From assembly GCA_002746305.1 (NCBI GenBank), contig NVWV01000003.1, positions 322,501 to 386,500 of the forward strand: DNA of 64,000 bases. Direction: 5' to 3'. Positions within the stretch are counted from its first letter, which is position 1, and each line of letters starts with the position of its first letter. Source of the DNA: Bacteroidota bacterium (lineage in GTDB: Bacteria; Bacteroidota; Bacteroidia; NS11-12g; UBA9320). The notes beneath the pieces were generated by a model that had not been told where the DNA came from, ran no database searches, and worked only from the letters and a program-made list of their open reading frames with translations. Positions 25,561 through 34,101 of the stretch are shown here, one piece after another. The translations under genes were made by a program, and so were the position numbers.

Positions 25561-25669
25561 GTACATTTTAAAAGTACTCGGTAGGCTCTTAATAATTGTA
25601 GTCTCTATAGTTATTCTGTTAATCATAATTCTATTTTGCGATCCAGACTTCAGAGCCCTTGCAAACTAA
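25550..25669 (+). CDS. Small single-pass membrane protein (39 aa)
   Basis: Too short for routine gene calling. The ATG at 25550 overlaps the end of xth by 11 bases and encodes MSFKYILKVLGRLLI, followed by a hydrophobic run of I/V/L to about residue 29, and a short tail DPDFRALAN. The positive N-terminus and about 20 hydrophobic residues make it a plausible inner-membrane peptide, translationally coupled to xth. No family recognised. Confidence 0.5.
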   Translation: MSFKYILKVLGRLLIIVVSIVILLIIILFCDPDFRALAN

Positions 25670-25677
25670 TCATCTCA

Positions 25678-26568
25678 CTAGAATAAACTGGCCTGAGCTC
25701 CATTAGGGACAGTCAAATTATATCCCAGTTCTTCATTCAGACGTTTTATAAAATGAGCAGAGAGCAACGGTGACTCTACTTCCAAATTTTGATGGACAAA
25801 GAAATAGATATCCTTGATTCCTAAGTCAACCCACAGTTTCAATCTTTCGAACCATTCATCCAATCTATCGTAATCTGTGCTGTGATTAGCACCAGTATAT
25901 CTTACAAAGCAACTTGGTGAGGTTAACCGCATATGCATTAAATCCCTTCTGCCGGCAGTATCCGTTATTGTATTACTGATTCCTCTCTCTTCAAGCATAG
26001 CATATAACTCATTTGAGACATTTGTATCGTTGTACCAATCAGTATGTCGTAGTTCTACAGACAAAGGCACATCAATTGGCCACATTTCGATGAAATCTCT
26101 TAAATCATCAAACTTTTCGGGTTTAAACGTAGGATGCATTTGCAAAAAACACATTCCCAGTTTTTCTTTGAGATGAGAAATAGATGCGAGGTAATCATCC
26201 AGTTCTACTTTACAGTTTTTTAGTCTTCTGAACTGACTAATCAACTGTGGCACTTTTGGGAAAAACTTAAAGTTTGAAGAGCTTCTATTGTACCAACCTT
26301 CAGTAACTGATTGTGGGAAGATTCGATAAAAAGTGGCATTGAGTTCAATACTGTTGAACTGAGTTGAGTAGTACTCCAACTCCTTGGTTCCAGTCCCTTT
26401 CGGATAAAAGTTTTTAAGATCTGCTTTATTCCATTTAGCACAACCTACATATATATTTGGTTTATTCTTGGTATCACCAGAAGACTCCAAAACTCTTTTT
26501 GTATCACTGTGATCCTGAGGAAGGAATAAATCTAACTCCCCTGGATTTTCTACTTTACCGAATTTCAA
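25678..26568 (-). CDS. DUF72 (YecE-like) protein (296 aa)
   Basis: TIM-barrel DUF72 family. Key blocks are VGCAKWNKADLKNFYP, the YYSTQFNSIELNATFYR stretch, FKFFPKVPQLISQFRRL, LSVELRHTDWYND, and the C-terminal VRYTGANHSTDYDRLDEW..KLWVDLGIKDIYFFVHQ. The function is unknown despite wide distribution. The ATG overlaps the stop of the upstream gene by 4 bases, so the two form an operon. Confidence 0.92.
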   Translation of the reverse strand: MKFGKVENPGELDLFLPQDHSDTKRVLESSGDTKNKPNIYVGCAKWNKADLKNFYPKGTGTKELEYYSTQFNSIELNATFYRIFPQSVTEGWYNRSSSNFKFFPKVPQLISQFRRLKNCKVELDDYLASISHLKEKLGMCFLQMHPTFKPEKFDDLRDFIEMWPIDVPLSVELRHTDWYNDTNVSNELYAMLEERGISNTITDTAGRRDLMHMRLTSPSCFVRYTGANHSTDYDRLDEWFERLKLWVDLGIKDIYFFVHQNLEVESPLLSAHFIKRLNEELGYNLTVPNGAQASLF

Positions 26569-27038
26569 GCTGTTTTTTCTTTAAGCCAAATTCTTTCCAT
26601 ACCATCAAATACTCCAACATCCCATTGTTCACCAAGTCTTAAGGCTACCTTCTCAGCCTCTTCTTTACTTTTTGCAGTGTAGATATGCTTCTTAACTTTC
26701 CCTTGTATATAATTAAGTCTTAACTCTTTGTTTCTGATAGTTGTAGATTGGGAACGAGCTTGAACTTTTTGTCCAGAAGTTTCTGTAAAAATTGAAACAT
26801 AACCTCCAACTGAAAGACTATCCCAAGATTTAAAAAGTCCACTTTTATATCTTCGATTTATTACATCTATTTTAATTACCATCTCTAGAAACCATGTAAT
26901 AGCTGTAATAATTACCAATATTGCTAGCACTAAATAATTCTCAGAAGAGTATACAGGTATACAAAAAAGAAGTAAAAATACTCCTACCATAGGATGAAAC
27001 TGTAATCCGCTTTTGGACGAAATTATATTTGAGTTCAT
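26565..27038 (-). CDS. Membrane protein of unknown function (157 aa)
   Basis: Two membrane helices near the N-terminus (residues about 15-30 and 35-52, VLAILVIITAITWFLEM), then a soluble C-terminal part (SVGGYVSIFTETSGQKVQ..., KSKEEAEKVALRLGEQWDVGVFDGMERIWLKE). No family recognised. Coupled to the DUF72 gene by a 4-base overlap. Confidence 0.72.
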   Translation of the reverse strand: MNSNIISSKSGLQFHPMVGVFLLLFCIPVYSSENYLVLAILVIITAITWFLEMVIKIDVINRRYKSGLFKSWDSLSVGGYVSIFTETSGQKVQARSQSTTIRNKELRLNYIQGKVKKHIYTAKSKEEAEKVALRLGEQWDVGVFDGMERIWLKEKTA

Positions 27039-27141
27039 ATCGAGTTCGAAGTTATTAAAATACAGTTGAAAAACTCAAGTTCATTCTATTAATCAAACAG
27101 ATCCCAGAAAAGCCATATTTGTGATTAACTATCCGTTTTAC

Positions 27142-27149
27142 TATATTTG
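27142..27149 (+). promoter_or_regulatory. -7 element TATATTTG (tetR)
   Basis: Perfect motif 29 bases before the ATG at 27179, directly followed by the palindromic operator. Confidence 0.6.
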
Positions 27150-27153
27150 CCTA

Positions 27154-27169
27154 ACGAACGTTAGTTCGT
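27154..27169. promoter_or_regulatory. Candidate TetR operator
   Basis: Inverted repeat ACGAAC-GTTA-GTTCGT placed at the predicted transcription start of the tetR gene. This is typical of TetR autoregulation, and binding here would block transcription (inference). Confidence 0.65.
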
Positions 27170-27178
27170 AAATGCCAT

Positions 27179-27751
27179 ATGACCGAAAGAAAAAAGCAAA
27201 TACTGGCCCTATCACAAAGTGTCCTCAAAGAAAAAGGATATGCCGCTACTTCGGTTCGAGACATTGCCAAGGCCCTGAATATGGAGCCTGCTAGCTTATA
27301 CAGTCACTTTAAAAACAAAGAAGATATTCTAAAAATTACCTGTTTTGAAATGGCTGATCAATTTGAGTTAGCCGTAAAAGAAGTAAATGATATTTACTTC
27401 AATGCTGAAGAAAAACTTCGGATGGCAATTCGATTACACGTAGAAATCCTTACTGAAAACTTAGATTCTGCCATCATCTTCATCCGTGATTGGAGAAACC
27501 TAACCAATGAATCTTTGGATCTCTTTATTACAAAGAGAAACATCTATGAAGTTGGTTTTAGAGAAATAGTACAAACAGGAATTGATGAAGGGGTTTTTAA
27601 CGAAACAGATAAAAAATTTGCCGCCCTTACCATACTAAGTAGTGTAAACTGGATAGTCGAATGGTATAAGCCAAACGGCAAATTAAATGCACAAGAAATA
27701 GCCGATAAGTTGAGTGATTTTATCTTATCTGGGCTTAAAAAAGATACCTAG
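27179..27751 (+). CDS. TetR-family regulator, probable repressor of the paa genes (190 aa)
   Basis: N-terminal helix-turn-helix of the TetR type (ILALSQSVLKEKGYAATSVRDIAKALNMEPASLYSHFKNKEDIL) and an all-helical ligand domain, of normal length. It stands 134 bp upstream of paaA on the same strand, so a phenylacetyl-CoA-responsive regulator like PaaR is likely (context inference). Its own promoter carries the palindrome at 27154-27169. No second copy of that palindrome is visible before paaA. Confidence 0.88.
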   Translation: MTERKKQILALSQSVLKEKGYAATSVRDIAKALNMEPASLYSHFKNKEDILKITCFEMADQFELAVKEVNDIYFNAEEKLRMAIRLHVEILTENLDSAIIFIRDWRNLTNESLDLFITKRNIYEVGFREIVQTGIDEGVFNETDKKFAALTILSSVNWIVEWYKPNGKLNAQEIADKLSDFILSGLKKDT

Positions 27752-27827
27752 ACACCTGATTTAGATGGACAATGATATACTTTTTAACAAGCGAGCTTTT
27801 TGAAACATTCAGAAACAACAGCAAACC

Positions 27828-27881
27828 AACTAAGAATCAAGGCAACTAAAAACTAAGAATCAAAACAAACTAAGCAACTAA
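27828..27881 (+). repeat. AACTAA-repeat leader upstream of paaA
   Basis: Five AACTAA units (27828, 27844, 27851, 27868, 27876), two inside the 13-base repeat AACTAAGAATCAA (27828-27840 and 27851-27863). The leader is A-rich, unstructured and G-poor, right up to the paaA ATG. It may favour ribosome loading or be slippage-prone DNA. Confidence 0.6.
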
Positions 27882-27885
27882 AAAA

Positions 27886-28869
27886 ATGTACGGAAACGCA
27901 TATATCGACCCCAATGAAAAGTTTAGTTCTGAAGAAGAAACTCCAGAATTATTGGAACAATTTCAAGCACGTATCGACCGTGGTGAAAAAATAGAACCTC
28001 AAGATTGGATGCCTGCCATGTATCGTAAGCAGCTAATCAGAATGATTGAGCAACATGCTCACTCTGAGATTATAGGTGCATTACCTGAGGGGACTTGGAT
28101 TACTCGTGCTCCTGGTTTTAGACGTAAGCTTGCTCTTATGGCTAAAGTACAGGATGAAGTAGGTCATGGACAATTACTTTATTCTGCTGCTGAAACATTA
28201 GGTAAGAGTCGTGAGGATATGATGAATGACCTTATCACTGGAAAATCTAAATATTCCAATATCTTTAACTACCCTGCTCTTACTTGGGCCGATAGTGCTG
28301 TTATAGCTTGGCTTGTAGATGCTGGTGCTATCGTAAACCAACTAGCTAATAGTAAAGGCTCATACGGACCATATTGTAGAGCTTTGGAACGTATTTGCTA
28401 CGAAGAATCTTTTCATCTTAAATACGGACATGATAATGTTGTGCATCTAGCTACTGGTACTCGGAAGCAACGTGAAATGGTGCAAGCTGCAATGACCAGA
28501 TGGTGGCCACCTTTGATGCACTTCTTTGGACCAAGTGACAAGGCATCTGTACACTCAGAAACTTTGATGAAGTGGAAAGTTAAAATGGCTAGTAATGATG
28601 CAATGCGTCAACAGTTTATGGATATGTACGTTCCAAAAATTTGGGATCTTGGACTTAAACTTCCTGACCCTAAACTTAAGAAAAATACAGCAACAGGACT
28701 TTGGGAATATACAGAGCCAGACTGGGAAGAGTTTAAACGAGTAATAAATGGTGATGGGCCTTGCAATGCCGAAAGATTAGCGGTAAGACGTATGGCTGAA
28801 GAAAATGGCAGATGGGTATCCAGGGCCATTAACAATGAAAAAGCTGAACATGTTAGACCGTTTGCATAA
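27886..28869 (+). CDS. paaA: 1,2-phenylacetyl-CoA epoxidase catalytic subunit PaaA (327 aa)
   Basis: Ferritin-like di-iron catalytic subunit of the PaaABCE multicomponent monooxygenase, which epoxidises phenylacetyl-CoA. Family motifs include PEDWMP-like '[13 protein letters not shown]', the first iron ligands in [13 protein letters not shown] (E..H) and the second set in [14 protein letters not shown]. No signal peptide. It is the first paa gene after the TetR regulator and is separated from paaB by two T9SS cargo genes. Confidence 0.96.
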   Translation: MYGNAYIDPNEKFSSEEETPELLEQFQARIDRGEKIEPQDWMPAMYRKQLIRMIEQHAHSEIIGALPEGTWITRAPGFRRKLALMAKVQDEVGHGQLLYSAAETLGKSREDMMNDLITGKSKYSNIFNYPALTWADSAVIAWLVDAGAIVNQLANSKGSYGPYCRALERICYEESFHLKYGHDNVVHLATGTRKQREMVQAAMTRWWPPLMHFFGPSDKASVHSETLMKWKVKMASNDAMRQQFMDMYVPKIWDLGLKLPDPKLKKNTATGLWEYTEPDWEEFKRVINGDGPCNAERLAVRRMAEENGRWVSRAINNEKAEHVRPFA

Positions 28870-28992
28870 CCTTATAAATGTCTAATTGAGTAGTCATTTC
28901 GAGTAGATTTTTAGCTGAAAATTGGTATTAGTTGAATTCATTAACGTACTTTGAAAAGAGTCCACGACTTATTTAACATATAAACACTACCA

Positions 28993-30384
28993 ATGAAATA
29001 CACACTTACTTACATATCACTGTTCCTTACTATTGGTTTGTTTGCTCAAAACATACCCAATGGAGATTTTGAAAATTGGGAAACTCGAGACCATTTTAAA
29101 CTTGATGGATGGTACTCCCCAACGCGTAATGTGCAGCGTACTACCGACGCAAAAGTTGGCAACTATGCTATCAAATTAATCAATACTTATAGTGCTACTT
29201 CCAATGGTTCCAAGGGTTACATCCGAAATATTGACTATTCCAATAGGGATATTTTAAACGGGTTTGCATTCAATGGAGATGCATTAAGCATGGTTTTTTG
29301 GAGTAAACATGATCTTGCACCAGGTGACACTGCAAGAGCATACGTTGTTTTCAGAGATGAAGGCCGGTATAAAGGGCGAGTGGATTTCAGGTTTAGTGGG
29401 ACCACCAACGGCCAGTTTGTAAAATACAATGTTCCTTTAGAATGGAACGGTTCTCGTACACCTGATACCGCTTGGGTTTACTTGTATTCTTATATAAACA
29501 GTAAGGTAAATGGAGACGGGTATGTCATTTTCGATGATCTTCACTTTGAAAACATTGGCCAACGGTCACCTGAGATTACAAATGCCGACTTTGAAGAGTG
29601 GAACAATGTTGGAGTTGATTTCCCTAGTGGATGGAGAAGTATTGACCTTAGGACTTATGACCTTTACACTTCTTTCTTGAGTGGGCAATCCGTTTTTCAA
29701 ATTTCTGATTCTACCGCATTTCAAGAAGGTACTTCTCTACTGATTAAAAACTATGTTTCGAATAATATCGCAAGAACAGGGTATTGTTATTTCGGGACAC
29801 AAGACAACGATTACTACACTCCTGCATTTGCATTTCCAGATACCTTCAAATACTTGCAAGGCTATTATAAATACTTACCAGAAGGACCAGACACAGCTCG
29901 AATCAATTTCAGAACTTGGGCACAAACCAGCAGTAGATCCAACAATAATTTGTACTTAACCGAAGCAGAAGACTGGACTTTCTTTTCAATGCCATTGACC
30001 TATAATGATAGCAAAATACCTGACAGTGCTGCAATGATTGCTTATTCCTCCTATGGAGATACTATTAATGGAGAAAACACGGCTTTATACTTGGATAAAC
30101 TGAGCATGGTTATGGAACCTACTCCATTTAACCTTAGCGTACCTAAGAATACACTAAGTGCTAAGATATTTCCCAATCCCTGCCAAGACAAAGTGTTTAT
30201 AGAATCTAGGACTAAGATTAAATATTGCTCTGCGACCAATACCATTGGTCAGCACTTTTCTCTTAACGTAGTTAATAATACAATTGATGTCTCTTCTCTA
30301 GATAATGGTCTTTACTATTTGACCATTAGAGATTCAAACGGATTAACACAGAATATCAAAATTTATAAAGCTACTACCTTATGA
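28993..30384 (+). CDS. T9SS cargo protein, tandem paralog 1 (463 aa)
   Basis: Signal peptide MKYTLTYISLFLTIGLFAQ. Two similar halves, each opening with a jelly-roll-like 'NGDFENW' or 'NADFEEW' block and containing a 'DTA.AYVVFRDEGRYKG' strand set, as in carbohydrate-binding modules. The C-terminal type A sorting domain is LSAKIFPNPCQDKVFIESR ... YLTIRDSNGLTQNIKIYKA. Probably a surface-exported adhesin or glycan-binding protein. It overlaps its paralog by 4 bases (ATGA) and sits inside the paa operon, an odd place for a surface protein. Confidence 0.88.
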   Translation: MKYTLTYISLFLTIGLFAQNIPNGDFENWETRDHFKLDGWYSPTRNVQRTTDAKVGNYAIKLINTYSATSNGSKGYIRNIDYSNRDILNGFAFNGDALSMVFWSKHDLAPGDTARAYVVFRDEGRYKGRVDFRFSGTTNGQFVKYNVPLEWNGSRTPDTAWVYLYSYINSKVNGDGYVIFDDLHFENIGQRSPEITNADFEEWNNVGVDFPSGWRSIDLRTYDLYTSFLSGQSVFQISDSTAFQEGTSLLIKNYVSNNIARTGYCYFGTQDNDYYTPAFAFPDTFKYLQGYYKYLPEGPDTARINFRTWAQTSSRSNNNLYLTEAEDWTFFSMPLTYNDSKIPDSAAMIAYSSYGDTINGENTALYLDKLSMVMEPTPFNLSVPKNTLSAKIFPNPCQDKVFIESRTKIKYCSATNTIGQHFSLNVVNNTIDVSSLDNGLYYLTIRDSNGLTQNIKIYKATTL

Positions 30385-31766
30385 ATAGAATAATTCCAAC
30401 TTTAACTTTCATAATCGTTGTACTATCCTCCTATTCCCAAAATGTACCAAATGGAGGTTTTGACTCGTGGCAAACAGAGGACTTTTTTGTCGCTGAAGAC
30501 TGGGTAAGTTATGGTCAAACCCTGCGTACCGAAGATGCCAAAATTGGCAATTATGCTATTACATTAAATAATTACAAAAACTCTGAAGGAGACTTTGTTT
30601 CTAGTTCCCTCTATAATGTGGATTGGCAAGGTGGAGGAGTAGATAAATTCCCCTATGACGGGAATCCTCTTAGTATGGTTTTTTATGCAAAGTATGATCT
30701 TGCTCCAGGCGACTCTGCTGAACTAACATCCGGATTTTATGAAAAAGGAAATTGGATCGGAGATGCTACCATAAAAATCACTGGCAATTCAGGCAACCAA
30801 TACATTACCTACTCGGTTCCCATTCAATGGTACACCATCAGTAAAACTCCTGATTCTGTATATATTGGTATGACAAGTATATCACACGGAGGGAATGCTG
30901 AAGGAACTGGCTATATATCAATCGATGATTTTAGATTTGAAAACATTGGTCATCGAACCGTAGAAATTAACAATTATGACTTTGAAAACTGGGTCAACGA
31001 AGGAGTTGTATACCCAGATGGATGGGTGTCTTTAGACCTTCTTGCATTCAATTTTTGGGGCGGTTTTTTGAAGAACCCTTCAGTGGTACAAACAGATCAA
31101 CCATTTAGAGGTGCAAATAGCTTAACCATTCAAAATTTTGAAAGTTGGGGAGCTCCAGACCGGGGACTCTGCTTTACGGGTACAGACGATGAAGATGCTT
31201 GGGGACCTGCTTTTAAAGTTGATAAAAAATACAAGTACCTTCAGGGGTATTATAAATATACAAATGGAGGTGGAGACTCTGCCGAAGTGTCTCTGAACAT
31301 GTTTGTAAATGGAAATTACTTGGGTGACGGTCGTATTCGATTTGGTGCAACCACTGAAGAATGGAAATTCTTTAGTATTCCTGTAAACTATTACCTTGAT
31401 GTAACACCTGACAGTGCAACCATTAGACTCTTTTCTGCTATTGACGGTTCTACTAAAAGTATAAACACTGTATTTCAAATTGACGAATTAGAGTTTGTTG
31501 ATGAACTGAGTAATACCGTAGGCATTACAGAAACCGTTTCAGATGACTTTATATTAAGTCCTAACCCATTCAGCAATATTGTAACTTTTAAATGCGAAGG
31601 TGGAGTGTACTCAATATTCAATACACAAGGACAATTGGTAAAAAATGGAAGCTTAAATAATGGAGAGAACAGTCTTCAATTAAGCTCTTTGAACAGTGGA
31701 TTATATTACATAAAGATAAAAGATTACAACGACCGTCAATGGCAGAAGAAAATAATAAAGCAGTAG
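30381..31766 (+). CDS. T9SS cargo protein, tandem paralog 2 (461 aa)
   Basis: Same architecture as its upstream neighbour: signal peptide MNRIIPTLTFIIVVLSSYSQ, N-terminal block NGGFDSWQTEDFF, second block NNYDFENWVNEG, and type A sorting domain FILSPNPFSNIVTFKCEGG ... GLYYIKIKDYNDRQWQKKI. The last nine codons and stop overlap the beginning of paaB in another frame. The two cargo genes are clearly a tandem duplication ('RTTDAKVGNYAIKL' against 'RTEDAKIGNYAITL'). Confidence 0.88.
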   Translation: MNRIIPTLTFIIVVLSSYSQNVPNGGFDSWQTEDFFVAEDWVSYGQTLRTEDAKIGNYAITLNNYKNSEGDFVSSSLYNVDWQGGGVDKFPYDGNPLSMVFYAKYDLAPGDSAELTSGFYEKGNWIGDATIKITGNSGNQYITYSVPIQWYTISKTPDSVYIGMTSISHGGNAEGTGYISIDDFRFENIGHRTVEINNYDFENWVNEGVVYPDGWVSLDLLAFNFWGGFLKNPSVVQTDQPFRGANSLTIQNFESWGAPDRGLCFTGTDDEDAWGPAFKVDKKYKYLQGYYKYTNGGGDSAEVSLNMFVNGNYLGDGRIRFGATTEEWKFFSIPVNYYLDVTPDSATIRLFSAIDGSTKSINTVFQIDELEFVDELSNTVGITETVSDDFILSPNPFSNIVTFKCEGGVYSIFNTQGQLVKNGSLNNGENSLQLSSLNSGLYYIKIKDYNDRQWQKKIIKQ

Positions 31767-32143
31767 ATTCATTGGATCCTAGAATAGTAAGAGCAAAACT
31801 ACATTCTGGAGATTCTTCTGATATGAACAACTTACTTCACTTTCAGACCTACGAAGTGTTTCATCAGAAAAAAAGAGGTGCACAACACCATCATGTTGGC
31901 ATTGTGCATGCTCCAAATCCTGACATGGCATTATTATATGCCAAAGAGCAATATGCAAGAAGAGAACAAACTTCTAATATCTGGGTAGTACCAAGTAGTT
32001 CAGTATCTGCCTCAGAATATATGGACGACGATATTTTCACTACTGCACCTGAGAAGTTGTATAGAAACCCTGGTAGTTACAAAGTCATGGACAGAATCCA
32101 AGCTTTTAAAGAAAGAGGTATGAAACCTACAGATGAGGTTTAA
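31739..32143 (+). CDS. paaB: Phenylacetyl-CoA epoxidase subunit PaaB (134 aa)
   Basis: PaaB is the small structural subunit bridging PaaAC. The core matches the family: LHFQTYEVFHQKKRGAQHHH VG-type start, IVHAPNPDMALLYAKEQYARREQ and SNIWVVPSS. The ATG at 31739 adds about 30 residues (SLDPRIVRAKL) found in some Bacteroidota PaaB proteins. It overlaps the stop of the preceding T9SS gene by 28 bases, so translation is probably coupled or the start may be a later ATG (31823, MNNLLHF). Confidence 0.9.
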   Translation: MAEENNKAVDSLDPRIVRAKLHSGDSSDMNNLLHFQTYEVFHQKKRGAQHHHVGIVHAPNPDMALLYAKEQYARREQTSNIWVVPSSSVSASEYMDDDIFTTAPEKLYRNPGSYKVMDRIQAFKERGMKPTDEV

Positions 32144-32170
32144 GCTAGGTCAATCAAAACAAGAAATAGA

Positions 32171-32929
32171 ATGAACAGTATAGAAGCACTAAAAGAATTA
32201 TTATATAAAATAGCTGATGATCAACTTATTATTGGTCATAGGAATAGCGAATGGACTGGTCTTGGTCCCATACTTGAGGAAGACATTGCCTTTTCTAGTA
32301 TGGCTCAGGATAAAATTGGCCAAAGCGAACATATTTATAATCTCCTGCATCAGCTAGGAGAAGCTGATGCCGATACCGTAGCATTTACAAGAAATGCAAA
32401 TCAATTTCATTGTAGTCAAATAGCTGAATTACCGATTGGCGGTTATGACTTCAGTTTGATTCGTCATTTCTTATACGATTTTGCAGAATACCTTCGATTT
32501 GAAGCACTTAAGACATCAAACTATCAACCACTTGCACAACTAGCCAAGAAATTTTTTGGAGAGATAAAGTACCATACTATGCATGCAAACACATGGGTGT
32601 ATCAATTAGGACATGGTAATGAAGAAAGTAATGGTAGGATGCAAGAGTCTCTTAATTATTCATGGAATTATGCTCTTGGAATGTTCGAAAATGGCCCCGC
32701 AGAAGAGGTTCTAATTGCTGACGGCATATTTATAGGAGAAGAGGCTTTAAAGAAAAAATGGCTAGAAGTTATTATTCCACTTCTAGAAAAGAGCAATCTG
32801 ACCATCCCTGCAGAATCTACGTGGAAACCTGTGGTGGGTGGAAGAACGGGAACACATACCGAACATCTCCAACCTTTGCTTTCTGAAATGACAGAGGTGT
32901 ATACCATTGACCCTAGTGCGGATTGGTAA
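32171..32929 (+). CDS. paaC: Phenylacetyl-CoA epoxidase subunit PaaC (252 aa)
   Basis: Non-catalytic ferritin-like partner of PaaA. Recognisable by LLYKIADDQLIIGHRNSEWTG, EEDIAFSSMAQDKIGQSEHIY and KYHTMHANTWVYQLGHGNEESN. Complex formation with PaaA is needed for epoxidase activity. The end overlaps the start of paaD by 23 bases. Confidence 0.95.
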   Translation: MNSIEALKELLYKIADDQLIIGHRNSEWTGLGPILEEDIAFSSMAQDKIGQSEHIYNLLHQLGEADADTVAFTRNANQFHCSQIAELPIGGYDFSLIRHFLYDFAEYLRFEALKTSNYQPLAQLAKKFFGEIKYHTMHANTWVYQLGHGNEESNGRMQESLNYSWNYALGMFENGPAEEVLIADGIFIGEEALKKKWLEVIIPLLEKSNLTIPAESTWKPVVGGRTGTHTEHLQPLLSEMTEVYTIDPSADW

Positions 32930-33428
32930 TAAATTAGCTTCCTTGATAACAGCAGACTACATACGCGAAGAACTGAAGCAGGTGAAAGACCCTGAGATTC
33001 CAACTATTTCCATTGTTGATTTAGGTATTGTTACGGGTATTGATGTAGGAGAAAATAACAATATTCACGTTACACTTACTCCAACTTTTGCGGGATGCCC
33101 CGCCTTACGTTTGATGGAAGACATGGTAAAGGAGCATCTGGGCTCTTATGACCAACTAGGTGAGATTTCGGTAACCACAAGCTTTGAAACTACTTGGACA
33201 ACGGACTTGATTACGGAAGAAGGTCATGCAGCCATAAAGAAACATGGTCTTGCTCCACCAATGCGAAATTGCTCCAATATTTCAATGGAAATTCTGGAAG
33301 CAACAAATTGCCCATACTGTGATAGTGACAATACAACTATGAAAAGTCCATTTGGACCTACCCTTTGTAGAAGCCTACATTACTGCAATAACTGTAAACA
33401 GGCTTTCGAAGGTTTCAAACCTATATAG
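32907..33428 (+). CDS. paaD: Phenylacetyl-CoA epoxidase maturation protein PaaD (173 aa)
   Basis: N-terminal MIP18/DUF59 domain (VKDPEIPTISIVDLGIV..I.V, TPTFAGCPALRLM) and a C-terminal zinc-ribbon-like segment (NCPYCDSDNT...HYCNNCKQAFEGFKPI). PaaD helps assemble the Fe-S cluster of the PaaE reductase. No ATG fits; the TTG at 32907 or the GTG at 32916 is the likely start, overlapping the paaC end. The following gene is not paaE, which is absent from the window. Confidence 0.92.
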   Translation: MTLVRIGNKLASLITADYIREELKQVKDPEIPTISIVDLGIVTGIDVGENNNIHVTLTPTFAGCPALRLMEDMVKEHLGSYDQLGEISVTTSFETTWTTDLITEEGHAAIKKHGLAPPMRNCSNISMEILEATNCPYCDSDNTTMKSPFGPTLCRSLHYCNNCKQAFEGFKPI

Positions 33429-33448
33429 TTCCGTCCACTTTTTTAGTT

Positions 33449-33456
33449 CACCTTTG
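33449..33456 (+). promoter_or_regulatory. -7-like element CACCTTTG
   Basis: One mismatch to TAnnTTTG, 22 bases before the marC-like ATG at 33479. It suggests a separate promoter after the paa genes. Confidence 0.4.
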
Positions 33457-33478
33457 CCGACCGAATTTAGAAAGATCA

Positions 33479-34054
33479 ATGAATTTTAACGAGATACTAT
33501 CCTCTTTTTTAGTGCTTTTTGCGGTAATTGATGTCCTTGGGGCCATTCCTTTAATTATATCCATTAAAGAAAAAACTGAAATCAGGCCTGGCTTGGCAAC
33601 TTTAGTAACTGCCGTCATAATGATTACATTTTTGTTTATCGGTGAATCCTTGTTAGGATTTGTTGGTGTAGACATCGGTTCATTCGCTGTTGCAGGAAGT
33701 ATCCTTATGGCTATAATTGCTTTTGAAATGCTCTTAGGGGTACAAATCTTTAAGAATGATGACCTTGATGCTGCAACAGCTTCGGTAGTCCCTCTGGCCT
33801 TCCCTTTATTGGCAGGTGCAGGCTCACTTACTACTATTTTGTCGATACGAGCAGAATATCAAACTATTAACATTGTTATAGGTATCATTCTTAACATGAT
33901 TTTTATTTTTATCGTATTGCGTTCAGTGAACTTTATTCAAAAATTACTTGGACCTGTTGGAGCTAAAATCTTAAATAAGGTGTTTGGTATTATTCTACTT
34001 GCTATTGCAGTAAAACTGTTCAGTGCAAACATCAAAACGCTCTTGTTGGGATAA
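33479..34054 (+). CDS. MarC-family integral membrane protein (191 aa)
   Basis: UPF0056/MarC family of six-helix membrane proteins. VDVLGAIPLIISI at the N-terminus and PLAFPLLAGAGSLTTIL in the middle are the family signatures, and six hydrophobic segments are visible. Once linked to antibiotic resistance, the family has no settled function. Confidence 0.93.
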   Translation: MNFNEILSSFLVLFAVIDVLGAIPLIISIKEKTEIRPGLATLVTAVIMITFLFIGESLLGFVGVDIGSFAVAGSILMAIIAFEMLLGVQIFKNDDLDAATASVVPLAFPLLAGAGSLTTILSIRAEYQTINIVIGIILNMIFIFIVLRSVNFIQKLLGPVGAKILNKVFGIILLAIAVKLFSANIKTLLLG

Positions 34055-34101
34055 CTTCCATAACTTCAATAGATTTTCTTCTTTTCATTTGAAGCAATCT
34101 T

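Noticed and set aside
28608..28835. Minus-strand frame inside paaA
   Set aside because: Complement of a conserved enzyme gene; no independent support.
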